Assembly: GCA_014238425.1 (NCBI GenBank)
Contig: JABABD010000011.1
Coordinates: forward strand, 1-33,749
Source of the DNA: Flavobacteriaceae bacterium
Lineage (GTDB): Bacteria; Bacteroidota; Bacteroidia; Flavobacteriales; Flavobacteriaceae
Length of the DNA stretch: 33,749 bases
Direction: 5' to 3'
Each line of letters begins with the position of its first letter. Within the stretch, counting starts at the first letter, position 1. Positions 18,077 to 27,266 of this stretch are shown here, one piece after another. The notes beneath the pieces are model-generated. The model saw only the letters and a program-made list of their open reading frames with translations, made no database searches and was not told the origin of the DNA. The position numbers and the translations under genes were made by a program.

Positions 18077-20908
18077 ATGACCAATTTCGATGAACATATT
18101 GAGGTAAAGGGCGCTCGCGTTCATAACCTCAAGAATATTGACGTGACCATTCCAAGAGAAAAACTGGTGGTTATTACTGGGCTTTCTGGAAGCGGCAAAT
18201 CGTCTTTAGCATTCGATACTATTTATGCTGAAGGACAACGCCGCTATATAGAAACGTTTTCAGCATATGCTAGACAATTCCTCGGCGGTTTAGAACGCCC
18301 AGATGTCGATAAAATAGATGGTCTTTCACCAGTCATCGCCATTGAACAAAAAACAACCAGCAAATCACCTCGATCCACCGTTGGCACGATAACAGAAATC
18401 TATGATTTTTTAAGACTCTTGTTTGCTAGAGCTAGCGATGCCTATAGTTACAATACCGGTGAACGCATGGTAAGTTATAGTGATGAGCAGATTCGTGATT
18501 TGATCATCGAAAGTTTTAATGACAAAAAAGTAAGCATATTAGCTCCTGTTGTGCGCTCTCGAAAGGGACATTATCGTGAATTATTTGAACAAATTGCCAA
18601 ACAGGGCTTTGTAAAAGTCAGGACTGATGGTGAAATTCGAGATCTTGTTAAAGGCATGAAGTTGGATCGCTACAAGACGCATGATATAGAAACCGTTATC
18701 GATCGCCTGAAAATACATGCAGACGTTGATAAAGATAAGCGCTTGACAGAAACCATTAATACTGCCATGTATCATGGCGATAACGTATTGATGGTGATTG
18801 ATAATGATACTGAAGAGGTTCGTTATTTTAGTAGGAATCTGATGTGTCCTAGTTCCGGAATCTCGTATCCAAATCCAGAACCCAATAATTTTTCATTCAA
18901 TTCGCCAAAAGGAGCTTGTACAAAGTGTAATGGCATTGGAACATTGTATCAAGTTAATGAACGAAAAATTATTCCAGATGACTCTCTATCTATCAAAAAT
19001 GGCGGATTGGCACCTCAAGGGCCTCAAAAAAATAGTTGGATTTTCAAGCAGTTGGAACTCATTGCTCAAAAATATAGTTTCAAGCTAAGCGACCCAATAA
19101 AAGACATTCCGGAAGAAGCCATTGGCATGATACTGTATGGAGGTAATGATAAGTTTTCTGTCGAAAGTAAAACCTTAGGAATTACGCGCGATTATAAAAT
19201 TGATTTTGAAGGAATCGCAAATTTTATCGAGAGTCAATATAAACATGCTGAATCCACTTCTATTAAGCGCTGGGCTAAAGAGTATATGGACAAAGTTATT
19301 TGTCCTAAATGCAAAGGCAGTCGATTGAAAAAAGAGTCCCTTTACTTTAAAGTAAATGAAAAAAACATTGCCGAATTAGCAAGTATGGACGTAGTGGACT
19401 TATCAGATTGGTTCAGTCAATTAGAAAACCGCTTATCAGACAAACAAAATGCAATTGGAGTAGAAGTCATCAAAGAAATTCGAACCAGATTACGATTTTT
19501 GTTAGATGTTGGGTTGGATTATTTAGCGTTGAACAGAAGCTCTAAGTCGTTATCTGGAGGTGAAGCACAACGTATTCGATTGGCCACACAAATCGGTTCG
19601 CAATTGGTAGGTGTACTTTACATTCTTGACGAACCCAGCATCGGTTTACATCAAAGAGATAATGCAAAACTAATTAATTCATTGATCTCATTACGAGATA
19701 TAGGCAACTCTGTTATTGTTGTTGAACATGACAAGGACATGATTGAACGTGCCGATCACGTTATTGATATTGGCCCTGAAGCAGGAAAGCATGGAGGTGA
19801 AATAATTAGTGAAGGAACTCCAAAAGAATTGCTGAAACATCATACTCTAACAGCCGATTATCTCAATGGCACTAAAGAAATTGAAGTTCCAAAAAAACGC
19901 CGCAAAGGCAATGGAAAAAACATTACCCTAAAAGGGTGTACTGGAAACAACTTAAAGAATGTTGATATTAAGATTCCATTAGGTAAAATGATTGGGGTCA
20001 CAGGTGTTTCAGGAAGTGGAAAATCAACCTTGATAAATGAAACGCTCTACCCTATTCTTAACAACTATTATTTTAATGGTGTGAAAGAGCCAATGCCATA
20101 TAAAAATATAACAGGGCTAAAGAATGCTGACAAGGTCATTGATATTAATCAATCTCCTATCGGAAGAACGCCACGAAGCAATCCAGCAACATATACAGGA
20201 ACTTTTAGTGAAATACGAAGTTTGTTTGCAAAAATTCCAGAAGCTATGATTCGTGGTTATAAACCAGGACGTTTTAGTTTTAATGTTAAAGGTGGTCGCT
20301 GCGAAACCTGTCAAGGTGGAGGATTACGTGTCATTGAAATGAATTTCTTGCCAGATGTATATGTAGAATGCGAAACCTGCCAAGGAAAACGTTTTAATAG
20401 AGAAACATTAGAAATTCGCTATAAAGGAAAATCCATTAGTGATGTTCTGAATATGACTATTAATGAAGCCGCGAAGTTCTTTGAACATATTCCAAAAATC
20501 CATCGAAAATTAAAAACGATAAGAGATGTTGGATTAGGTTATATAACACTAGGTCAGCAAAGCACCACCCTTTCAGGAGGAGAAGCACAACGTATTAAGT
20601 TAGCAACAGAGTTATCTAAAAAAGATACTGGAAACACCTTCTATATTCTGGATGAACCAACAACAGGGCTTCACTTTGAAGACATAAGAGTACTCATGAT
20701 AGTGCTCAATAAGTTAGTAGATAAAGGCAATACGGTAGTTATAATTGAACATAATCTTGATGTTATAAAAATGGTGGATTACATTATTGATATTGGTTAT
20801 GAAGGCGGCAAAGGTGGTGGCGAAATAGTTGCTATTGGAACGCCTGAAGAAGTGATTAAAAACAAAAAAAGCTATACCGCACAATTCCTCAAAAAAGAAC
20901 TTGATTAG
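18077..20908 (+). CDS. uvrA: Excinuclease ABC subunit UvrA
   Basis: Full-length 943-residue UvrA, the damage-recognition ATPase of nucleotide excision repair. It has two ABC modules: Walker [10 protein letters not shown] (35-43) and GVSGSGKST (about 643-651), two LSGGEAQR signatures, and Walker [14 protein letters not shown] and [10 protein letters not shown]. The C-terminal zinc finger is complete (CETCQGG and CETCQGK). In the first zinc module the opening pair is C257-P-S-S rather than CPxC, followed by ACTKCNG, so one of the usual four Cys ligands is missing. I believe this is common in Bacteroidetes UvrA but cannot verify it here. TATCTTCG about 37 bases upstream is a possible -7 element. 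It stands alone between the peptidase run and the LOG gene. Confidence 0.97.
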   Translation: MTNFDEHIEVKGARVHNLKNIDVTIPREKLVVITGLSGSGKSSLAFDTIYAEGQRRYIETFSAYARQFLGGLERPDVDKIDGLSPVIAIEQKTTSKSPRSTVGTITEIYDFLRLLFARASDAYSYNTGERMVSYSDEQIRDLIIESFNDKKVSILAPVVRSRKGHYRELFEQIAKQGFVKVRTDGEIRDLVKGMKLDRYKTHDIETVIDRLKIHADVDKDKRLTETINTAMYHGDNVLMVIDNDTEEVRYFSRNLMCPSSGISYPNPEPNNFSFNSPKGACTKCNGIGTLYQVNERKIIPDDSLSIKNGGLAPQGPQKNSWIFKQLELIAQKYSFKLSDPIKDIPEEAIGMILYGGNDKFSVESKTLGITRDYKIDFEGIANFIESQYKHAESTSIKRWAKEYMDKVICPKCKGSRLKKESLYFKVNEKNIAELASMDVVDLSDWFSQLENRLSDKQNAIGVEVIKEIRTRLRFLLDVGLDYLALNRSSKSLSGGEAQRIRLATQIGSQLVGVLYILDEPSIGLHQRDNAKLINSLISLRDIGNSVIVVEHDKDMIERADHVIDIGPEAGKHGGEIISEGTPKELLKHHTLTADYLNGTKEIEVPKKRRKGNGKNITLKGCTGNNLKNVDIKIPLGKMIGVTGVSGSGKSTLINETLYPILNNYYFNGVKEPMPYKNITGLKNADKVIDINQSPIGRTPRSNPATYTGTFSEIRSLFAKIPEAMIRGYKPGRFSFNVKGGRCETCQGGGLRVIEMNFLPDVYVECETCQGKRFNRETLEIRYKGKSISDVLNMTINEAAKFFEHIPKIHRKLKTIRDVGLGYITLGQQSTTLSGGEAQRIKLATELSKKDTGNTFYILDEPTTGLHFEDIRVLMIVLNKLVDKGNTVVIIEHNLDVIKMVDYIIDIGYEGGKGGGEIVAIGTPEEVIKNKKSYTAQFLKKELD

Positions 20909-21010
20909 TACGCAGTTTTTAGTGGCAGTCTGCAGGCTCTTCAACTTTGAGTAAAATTGGCAAGATAAAAACAACAAACTCTAAAAAAAGAAGTAATTTG
21001 CGCAGGTTTT

Positions 21011-21073
21011 ACTGAATACTGAATACTGAATACTGAATACTGAATACTGAATACTGAATACTGAATACTGAAA
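21011..21073 (+). repeat. Tandem 7-bp microsatellite (ACTGAAT), eight copies plus a variant ninth
   Basis: Eight perfect ACTGAAT units in a row, then ACTGAAA, ending three bases before the LOG-family ATG. The tract fills most of the leader between uvrA and that gene. A weak -7-like TAATTTG (20994-21000) just upstream would make the repeat the bulk of the 5' untranslated region. Confidence 0.97.
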
Positions 21074-21075
21074 TT

Positions 21076-21765
21076 ATGAGAGACGAGAAACACCACAAAG
21101 GTTGGAATGAAATTAAGACTAACGACTCCTGGGCAATCTTTAAGATTATGGGAGAATTCGTTAACGGATTTGAACGCATGAGTAAAATTGGGCCTTGTGT
21201 ATCTATTTTTGGATCCGCAAGAACAAAACCAGATCATAAATATTACAAACTAGCAGAAAGCGTAGCCAAGCGTATTGTAGAAGCAGGCTATGGTGTAATT
21301 ACTGGTGGTGGACCAGGTATTATGGAAGCAGGTAATAAAGGAGCACATTTAGGAGGCGGAACATCAGTTGGACTAAATATTGACCTCCCTTTTGAACAGC
21401 ATGACAATCCATATATTGATTCTGATAAGAGCCTAGATTTTGATTATTTCTTTGTTAGAAAGGTAATGTTCGTTAAATATTCTCAAGGTTTCGTAGTGAT
21501 GCCTGGAGGTTTTGGAACTTTAGATGAATTATTTGAAGCTATAACACTTATACAAACTCATAAAATAGAAAAGTTCCCGATTATTCTTTTTGGGAAAGAT
21601 TTTTGGGAAGGATTAATGGATTGGGTAAAAAGCACTCTCTTGGAAAAATTCTCAAATATTAGCGCAACCGATTTAGATTTGATTCATCTTGTAGATACTG
21701 AAGATGAAGTTATTGATATACTTGATAGTTTCTACGGTAAATACGACTTAAGTCCAAATTTCTAG
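21076..21765 (+). CDS. LOG-family protein (TIGR00730, nucleoside 5'-monophosphate phosphoribohydrolase)
   Basis: A 229-residue Rossmann-fold protein of the LOG/lysine-decarboxylase-like family. Members split adenosine- or cytokinin-type nucleotides to base and ribose 5-phosphate. The motifs are GVITGGGPGIMEAGNKGA (nucleotide binding) and MPGGFGTLDELFE (PGGxGTxxE, catalytic). An N-terminal extension (MRDEKHHKGWNEIKTNDSW) is common in Bacteroidetes copies. The ATG follows the microsatellite directly, with A-rich bases before it and no purine-rich ribosome binding site. A gap of 35 bases separates it from the next gene. Confidence 0.9.
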   Translation: MRDEKHHKGWNEIKTNDSWAIFKIMGEFVNGFERMSKIGPCVSIFGSARTKPDHKYYKLAESVAKRIVEAGYGVITGGGPGIMEAGNKGAHLGGGTSVGLNIDLPFEQHDNPYIDSDKSLDFDYFFVRKVMFVKYSQGFVVMPGGFGTLDELFEAITLIQTHKIEKFPIILFGKDFWEGLMDWVKSTLLEKFSNISATDLDLIHLVDTEDEVIDILDSFYGKYDLSPNF

Positions 21766-21800
21766 ATGATGTACAACAGGCTCCAAATACTAACAATAGA

Positions 21801-24632
21801 TTGAACATACGTTTTTCATACATACTTATTTTCTTCGTATCAATTTCTGGATTTACTCAGAATGTAATTGATATCGATGCTTCTATTAATGTAAAAACGA
21901 AAAAAATATCAATCCATCAAAAAATAGCTTACAAAAATACATCTAATGATACTTTACAAGCTATTTATTTAAACGATTGGAGTAATAGTTATTCTACAAA
22001 AACAACACCTTTAGCCAAACGTTTTGCTGAAGAATTTGACAGTAAATTTCATTTCGCAAAAAATGAAGATAGAGGCTATTCCATAGTGACATCTGTAAAG
22101 GATACTAAAGGAAATCAACTAGAATTCAAGCCTCTTAAGGCACATCCAGATGTTCTTAAGATCACACTAGCGCAGCCGCTTCAAGCCGACGAACGTTATA
22201 CTATTGAACTGGATTATATAGTGCAAGTACCTCATGACAAATTTACTCGATATGGTGTTACAGACACAAATGACTATAGACTGAGGTATTGGTATATGAC
22301 GCCAGCTATTTACGATGGTGAATGGTATTATTTCAGTAATAAGAACTTGGATGACCTATTTATACCTCCTGCCGATATTTCCTTAAAAATGGAGTTTCCG
22401 AAAAATTATGTGCTGAATTCGGAACTTGATTTTGTCAATCTGGATCAAAGTGATACTACTCAAACTATCACACTATTTGGGAAAGATAGAATAGATACAA
22501 AATTGACACTCACTAAATTACCCTCATATAAGTTTGTGCAAACAGATAACTTCTCAATGCTATCGAATATAGATGATGAGAATCTCCCTGCATTAGACAA
22601 AGCCATGGTTAATGATAAAGTCGTAAAGTTCATTATCGATAATCTTGGAGAATATCCTCATAGCAAGTTATTTTTAACACAAGTAGAATACAAACGAGAT
22701 CCTATTTATGGTTTGAATTTACTACCAGATTTCATTAAACCATATCCTGCAAGCTTTGAGTATGAATTAAAAATCCTAAAAACATCCTTACATAATTATC
22801 TTAAAAACACGTTATTACTTAACCCTCGTAAAGAACAGTGGTTGTTGGATGGTTTACAGACCTATTTCTTGATTAAGTATGTTGAAGAAAATTACCCAGA
22901 TATGAAAATTTTAGGGAAGTTTTCAAAAATTTGGGGAATACGTTCATTCTATGCTGCTAAACTAGATTTTAACGATCAGTACGATTTTCTATATCAGAAT
23001 ATGGCGAGGACCAATCTTGATCAGCCATTAGCAATGCAAAAAGATTCTCTATTGAAGTTCAACAAAAATATTGCTAGTAAATATAAGGCTGGAATAGGTT
23101 TAAAATATCTAGATGAATTCATAAATCAAGATATTCTTGAAGAAACTATAAAAAATTATATTAAAAAATATAGACTCAAAGACACATCCATTAGTGATTT
23201 TGAGACCATGCTTCGTAATGCTACAAATAAAGATATTGACTGGTTTTTTGGAGATTACATACAAACGCGAAAGAAGAATGATTTTAAAATAAAAGATCTT
23301 AAGAAGAGCAAAGATTCGGTAACCTTCACGATAAGAAACAGACGAAATAGTAACATGCCGGTTTCATTATTCAAGCTTAAAGATGATTCTATTATTTCAA
23401 AAACTTGGATTACAGATATTAGGGGAGAAAAGACGATAACCATCGCTAGAGATAGTGCTACCAAATTGGTCTTAAACTATGATAAAGTTATTCCTGAACA
23501 TAACTTGAGAAACAATTGGAAATCACTAAAAGGGTTCTTTTTTAATAATAAACCCTTGCAACTTAGGCTGTTTAAGGATGTGCAGAATCCTGATTACAAT
23601 CAATTATTCTTTATGCCACTGATCGAATATAATAACATATACGATGGTTTGACATTAGGTCTTAAAGTATACAATCGTACAGCATTAAGAAAACCATTTG
23701 ATTATCGGATTCAACCAAAATACGGAACGAATTCCAAATCATTAACTGGATCTGTCACCTTTAGTTATAATAAGTATATAGAAAATCGTGATCTATATCG
23801 TATTCGTTATGGCATTGGAGCAAAGTATTCGTCCTATGCTGAGGATCTATTCTTTCGGGTCATAACACCAAGCATAAGTCTATCTTTTAGAGACGATAGC
23901 GACTTTAGGTCTAATAAATCTTCTCGCTTAAATTTCAGGTATCTCGATATCACTAGAGATCCTGATATAAATAATATAACTGATAACAACGATCCAGATT
24001 ATCGAGTTTTTAATGTCAGGTATTTAAATTCTAACAAGGAACTCTTGAATGTTTCGCAATGGTTTGCAGATTTTCAGCTTTCAAAAGAATTCGGGAAATT
24101 ATCCTTCAACTATACTTATAGAAAGCTCTTCCAGAATAACAGACAACTTGATCTTCGTTTTTTTGCTGGTTCTTTCCTATATAATAAAACGCAAACTAGT
24201 AACGACTTTTTTAGTTTTGCTTTAGATAGACCTACGGATTATTTATTTGATTACAATTATCTTGGTCGTTCGGAGACCTCTGGAATATTTAGTCAACAAA
24301 TCATAATTGCAGAAGGTGGTTTTAAATCTAAATTAGAAACACCATTTGCCAATCAATGGATATCTACCGTGAATGGAAGCACAAGTATATGGCAATACAT
24401 TCATGCGTATGGCGACTTAGGTTTTGTAAAGAACAAAGGATTGAAAGCAAGATTTGTTTACGATTCTGGTATTAGACTCAGTTTAGTACAAGATTATTTT
24501 GAGGTATACTTCCCTATATATTCCAATTTAGGTTGGGAAATTGGGCAACCAAATTACGATCAGAAAATTCGTTTTCAATTCACCCTAGATCCGCAAACTT
24601 TGTTAGGATTATTTAGAAGAAAATGGTATTAA
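21801..24632 (+). CDS. M1 aminopeptidase-like protein with dead zinc site and C-terminal barrel, TTG start
   Basis: A 943-residue exported protein: signal peptide MNIRFSYILIFFVSISGFTQ, an N-terminal M1-like beta domain (about 20-240), an M1-like helical domain (about 260-500) and a C-terminal half of alternating strands with Tyr/Phe ends (about 575-943), like an outer-membrane beta-barrel. The M1 zinc signature HExxH-x18-E aligns exactly with K327-T-S-L-H331-x18-D350 (followed by Gly351), so two of the three zinc ligands and the catalytic Glu are replaced. The family fold is kept but zinc peptidase activity is unlikely. The start is TTG: no in-frame ATG exists between the LOG stop and the signal peptide. 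It probably shares a transcript with the LOG gene (35-base gap). Confidence 0.85.
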   Translation: MNIRFSYILIFFVSISGFTQNVIDIDASINVKTKKISIHQKIAYKNTSNDTLQAIYLNDWSNSYSTKTTPLAKRFAEEFDSKFHFAKNEDRGYSIVTSVKDTKGNQLEFKPLKAHPDVLKITLAQPLQADERYTIELDYIVQVPHDKFTRYGVTDTNDYRLRYWYMTPAIYDGEWYYFSNKNLDDLFIPPADISLKMEFPKNYVLNSELDFVNLDQSDTTQTITLFGKDRIDTKLTLTKLPSYKFVQTDNFSMLSNIDDENLPALDKAMVNDKVVKFIIDNLGEYPHSKLFLTQVEYKRDPIYGLNLLPDFIKPYPASFEYELKILKTSLHNYLKNTLLLNPRKEQWLLDGLQTYFLIKYVEENYPDMKILGKFSKIWGIRSFYAAKLDFNDQYDFLYQNMARTNLDQPLAMQKDSLLKFNKNIASKYKAGIGLKYLDEFINQDILEETIKNYIKKYRLKDTSISDFETMLRNATNKDIDWFFGDYIQTRKKNDFKIKDLKKSKDSVTFTIRNRRNSNMPVSLFKLKDDSIISKTWITDIRGEKTITIARDSATKLVLNYDKVIPEHNLRNNWKSLKGFFFNNKPLQLRLFKDVQNPDYNQLFFMPLIEYNNIYDGLTLGLKVYNRTALRKPFDYRIQPKYGTNSKSLTGSVTFSYNKYIENRDLYRIRYGIGAKYSSYAEDLFFRVITPSISLSFRDDSDFRSNKSSRLNFRYLDITRDPDINNITDNNDPDYRVFNVRYLNSNKELLNVSQWFADFQLSKEFGKLSFNYTYRKLFQNNRQLDLRFFAGSFLYNKTQTSNDFFSFALDRPTDYLFDYNYLGRSETSGIFSQQIIIAEGGFKSKLETPFANQWISTVNGSTSIWQYIHAYGDLGFVKNKGLKARFVYDSGIRLSLVQDYFEVYFPIYSNLGWEIGQPNYDQKIRFQFTLDPQTLLGLFRRKWY

Positions 24633-24683
24633 TCAGCCTTCTTTTAAAATTAAATAATTCTTAGTCATTATCTCTCTTGTTGA

Positions 24684-24713
24684 TATTTATTGATGATTTA
24701 TTATCAATAAATA
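24684..24713. promoter_or_regulatory. AT-rich perfect 11-bp inverted repeat upstream of the E1 dehydrogenase
   Basis: TATTTATTGAT and ATCAATAAATA are separated by eight bases. It lies between the end of the M1-like gene and the promoter of the dehydrogenase, so it may be a terminator for the first or a binding site for a regulator of the second. There is no T-run directly after it. Confidence 0.4.
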
Positions 24714-24755
24714 GATTCTATTGAATTATTCGTAAAATTCTAACATATCACACCA

Positions 24756-24786
24756 TTGCAATCCAGCTAATTTTTGACTAACTTTG
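24756..24786 (+). promoter_or_regulatory. Bacteroidetes-type promoter of the E1 dehydrogenase
   Basis: TTG (24756-24758) and TAACTTTG (24779-24786) are separated by 20 bases, a very good match to the -33/-7 consensus. The ATG follows 20 bases after the -7 element. Confidence 0.7.
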
Positions 24787-24806
24787 CGCTCAGTTCATAA
24801 TCAACT

Positions 24807-27218
24807 ATGCAAAACAAGTCAGAAATTAAAAAAGACCTTTCCTTTGAGGATTTCAAGTCAGAAGTTCTTAATGATTACAAGATTGCTGTAACAAGCAGAG
24901 AATGTAGTTTACTAGGGCGAAGGGAAGTTTTAACTGGCAAAGCAAAATTTGGCATATTTGGAGATGGAAAAGAAGTGCCGCAATTAGCATGGGCAAAAGC
25001 GTTTAAAGACGGTGATTTTCGGTCAGGCTACTATCGTGACCAAACTTTCATGATGGCAATTGGCGAACTAACTATTGAGCAGTTCTTTGCAGGCTTGTAT
25101 GCACATACAGATATTAACGCCGATCCTATGTCTGCTGGTCGCCAAATGGGTGGTCACTTCGGAACACACAGCTTAGATGAACATGGTCAATGGAAAAACT
25201 TGACCAAACAAAAGAACTCAAGTGCCGATATTTCTCCCACTGCATCCCAAATGCCAAGATTACTTGGGTTAGCACAAGCATCAAAAATCTATAGGAATGT
25301 AAAAGGTATCGATACCACAAACTTTTCAATTAGTGGAAATGAAGTAGCTTGGGGAACTATTGGTAATGCTAGTACTAGTGAAGGCTTATTTTTTGAAACC
25401 ATCAATGCCGCTGGCGTATTACAAGTACCTATGGTCATAAGTGTTTGGGATGATGAATATGGGATTTCTGTACATGCAAAACACCAAACAACCAAAGAAA
25501 ACATATCTGAAATACTTGCTGGTTTTCAAAGAACGGAAGATGAAAATGGCTATGAAATATTAAGAGTAAAAGGATGGGATTATCCAGAATTAATGGACAC
25601 TTTCCAAAGAGCTGGACAGATTGCGAGAACAGAACATGTTCCTGTGATGATTCATGTAAATCAACTAACGCAACCTCAAGGACATTCAACATCTGGATCG
25701 CATGAACGTTACAAGAACAAGGAACGTTTAGAATGGGAAAAAGATCATGATTGCAACGCAAAGATGCGAGAATGGATGATTTCTAACGGCATTGCCACTG
25801 ATGAGGAGTTATCTAAAGTCGAAAAAACTATTAAAAAAGAAGTTCGCGATGGCAAGAAAGCTGCCTGGACGGCCTACCTCTCTCCTATCCTTCAAGAACG
25901 TCAAGAGATTGTAAGTATACTTGATGCGCTCTCTAGTTCAAGTAGTAATAAAGCCTTTATACAAAAGCTACGTAACCATGTTTCTGAAAATCAAGAACCC
26001 ATCCGAAAAGATGTTTTGATTGCAGCTCGAAAAGCATTGCGTTATGTCATTTCAGAAGAATCTCCTGAAAAGCAGCGACTACAACAATGGATTAATAATT
26101 ATATACAAGAGATTCAACCTAAGTATAGTTCTCATCTTCATAGTGAATCTAATAAAAGAGCAACACTTGTTGAAGAAGTAAAGGCAACTTATGACACTAA
26201 TGCCGAAGAGGTTGATGGCCGCATCATTATACGTGATAACTTCGATGCCATTTTTGGTAAATATCCAGAAGCCTTGATTTTTGGTGAAGATTCTGGAAAT
26301 ATTGGAGATGTAAATCAAGGTCTTGAAGGATTACAAGAGAAATATGGAGAGCTACGTGTAGCCGATGTTGGCATACGAGAAGCAACCATTCTGGGGCAAG
26401 GCATTGGCATGTCTATGCGTGGTTTACGACCTATTGCCGAAATACAATATTTAGATTACCTCATGTATGCCTTGCAGGTCATGAGTGATGACTTGGCTAC
26501 TGTACAATATAGAACACTAGGTAAGCAGAAGGCCCCGTTGATCGTTAGAACTCGTGGCCATAGACTAGAAGGTATTTGGCATTCGGGATCGCAATTAGGA
26601 GGTGTTATTAACCTTATACGAGGTATTCATGTACTCGTACCAAGAAGTATGACTAAAGCTGCTGGGTTTTATAACACGCTACTCGAAAGTGACGAACCAG
26701 CTTTGGTTATTGAATGCCTAAACGGGTATCGTTTAAAAGAGAAAATGCCAAATAATATTGGTAAATTAAAAACACCAATTGGTGTTGTTGAGACCGTAAA
26801 AGAAGGCTTAGATATTACATTGGTGTCCTATGGATCTACCTTGCGATTAGTTGAAGATGCTGCAAAAGAATTAATAGAAGTCGGTATTGACGCAGAAGTG
26901 ATTGACATACAATCTTTACTGCCTTTTGATTTACATCATGATATTGCAAAAAGCATTGCTAAGACCAGTAGATTAATGGTCATAGACGAAGATGTACCTG
27001 GAGGTGCTTCAGCTTACATTTTAGATAACATTTTAAATGAGCAAAATGGCTATGATCTATTAGATAGTCAACCTCGAACGCTTACAGCAAAATCACATCG
27101 TCCTGCCTACGGAACTGATGGAGATTATTTCAGCAAACCATCTACTGAGGATATTTTTGAAGCCGTTTATGGTCTCATGAACGAAATGAGTCCTATTGAT
27201 TTTCCAAAGTTGAGGTAA
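24807..27218 (+). CDS. 2-oxoacid dehydrogenase E1, fused alpha and beta subunits (branched-chain type)
   Basis: An 803-residue thiamine-diphosphate enzyme with E1-alpha (about 1-400) joined to E1-beta (about 470-803). The alpha part has RSGYYRDQTFMM, the TPP/Mg segment GNASTSEG...VWDDEYGIS (the usual GDG...NN is degenerate, as I expect in this Bacteroidetes group) and HSTSGSHERY. The beta part starts near EVDGRIIIRDNFDAIFGKYP and holds FGEDSGNIGDVNQG, DYLMYALQVMSDDLATVQYRT and VIDIQSLLPFDL. It decarboxylates a 2-oxoacid, probably branched-chain, and passes the acyl group to an E2 lipoamide not seen here. In Bacteroidetes this supplies acyl-CoA primers for branched fatty acids. It has its own strong promoter and is followed after 48 bases by the methyltransferase gene. 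Confidence 0.92.
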   Translation: MQNKSEIKKDLSFEDFKSEVLNDYKIAVTSRECSLLGRREVLTGKAKFGIFGDGKEVPQLAWAKAFKDGDFRSGYYRDQTFMMAIGELTIEQFFAGLYAHTDINADPMSAGRQMGGHFGTHSLDEHGQWKNLTKQKNSSADISPTASQMPRLLGLAQASKIYRNVKGIDTTNFSISGNEVAWGTIGNASTSEGLFFETINAAGVLQVPMVISVWDDEYGISVHAKHQTTKENISEILAGFQRTEDENGYEILRVKGWDYPELMDTFQRAGQIARTEHVPVMIHVNQLTQPQGHSTSGSHERYKNKERLEWEKDHDCNAKMREWMISNGIATDEELSKVEKTIKKEVRDGKKAAWTAYLSPILQERQEIVSILDALSSSSSNKAFIQKLRNHVSENQEPIRKDVLIAARKALRYVISEESPEKQRLQQWINNYIQEIQPKYSSHLHSESNKRATLVEEVKATYDTNAEEVDGRIIIRDNFDAIFGKYPEALIFGEDSGNIGDVNQGLEGLQEKYGELRVADVGIREATILGQGIGMSMRGLRPIAEIQYLDYLMYALQVMSDDLATVQYRTLGKQKAPLIVRTRGHRLEGIWHSGSQLGGVINLIRGIHVLVPRSMTKAAGFYNTLLESDEPALVIECLNGYRLKEKMPNNIGKLKTPIGVVETVKEGLDITLVSYGSTLRLVEDAAKELIEVGIDAEVIDIQSLLPFDLHHDIAKSIAKTSRLMVIDEDVPGGASAYILDNILNEQNGYDLLDSQPRTLTAKSHRPAYGTDGDYFSKPSTEDIFEAVYGLMNEMSPIDFPKLR

Positions 27219-27266
27219 GCTTTCTGAAACTGGTTTTTTGTTTATATTTATATCCAAAGAACTTTC

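Noticed and set aside
21011..21073. The microsatellite read on the minus strand contains TATTCAGT, like the half-sites before the CPBP gene, in phase every 21 bases
   Set aside because: The match is eight bases within a simple repeat, and the spacing is 21 rather than 22; coincidence is likely, and no LytTR gene is near.
20941..21237. A minus-strand frame with FSIQYSV repeats across the microsatellite
   Set aside because: It is produced by the 7-bp tandem repeat and continues into the antisense of the LOG gene; there is no sign of a real protein.
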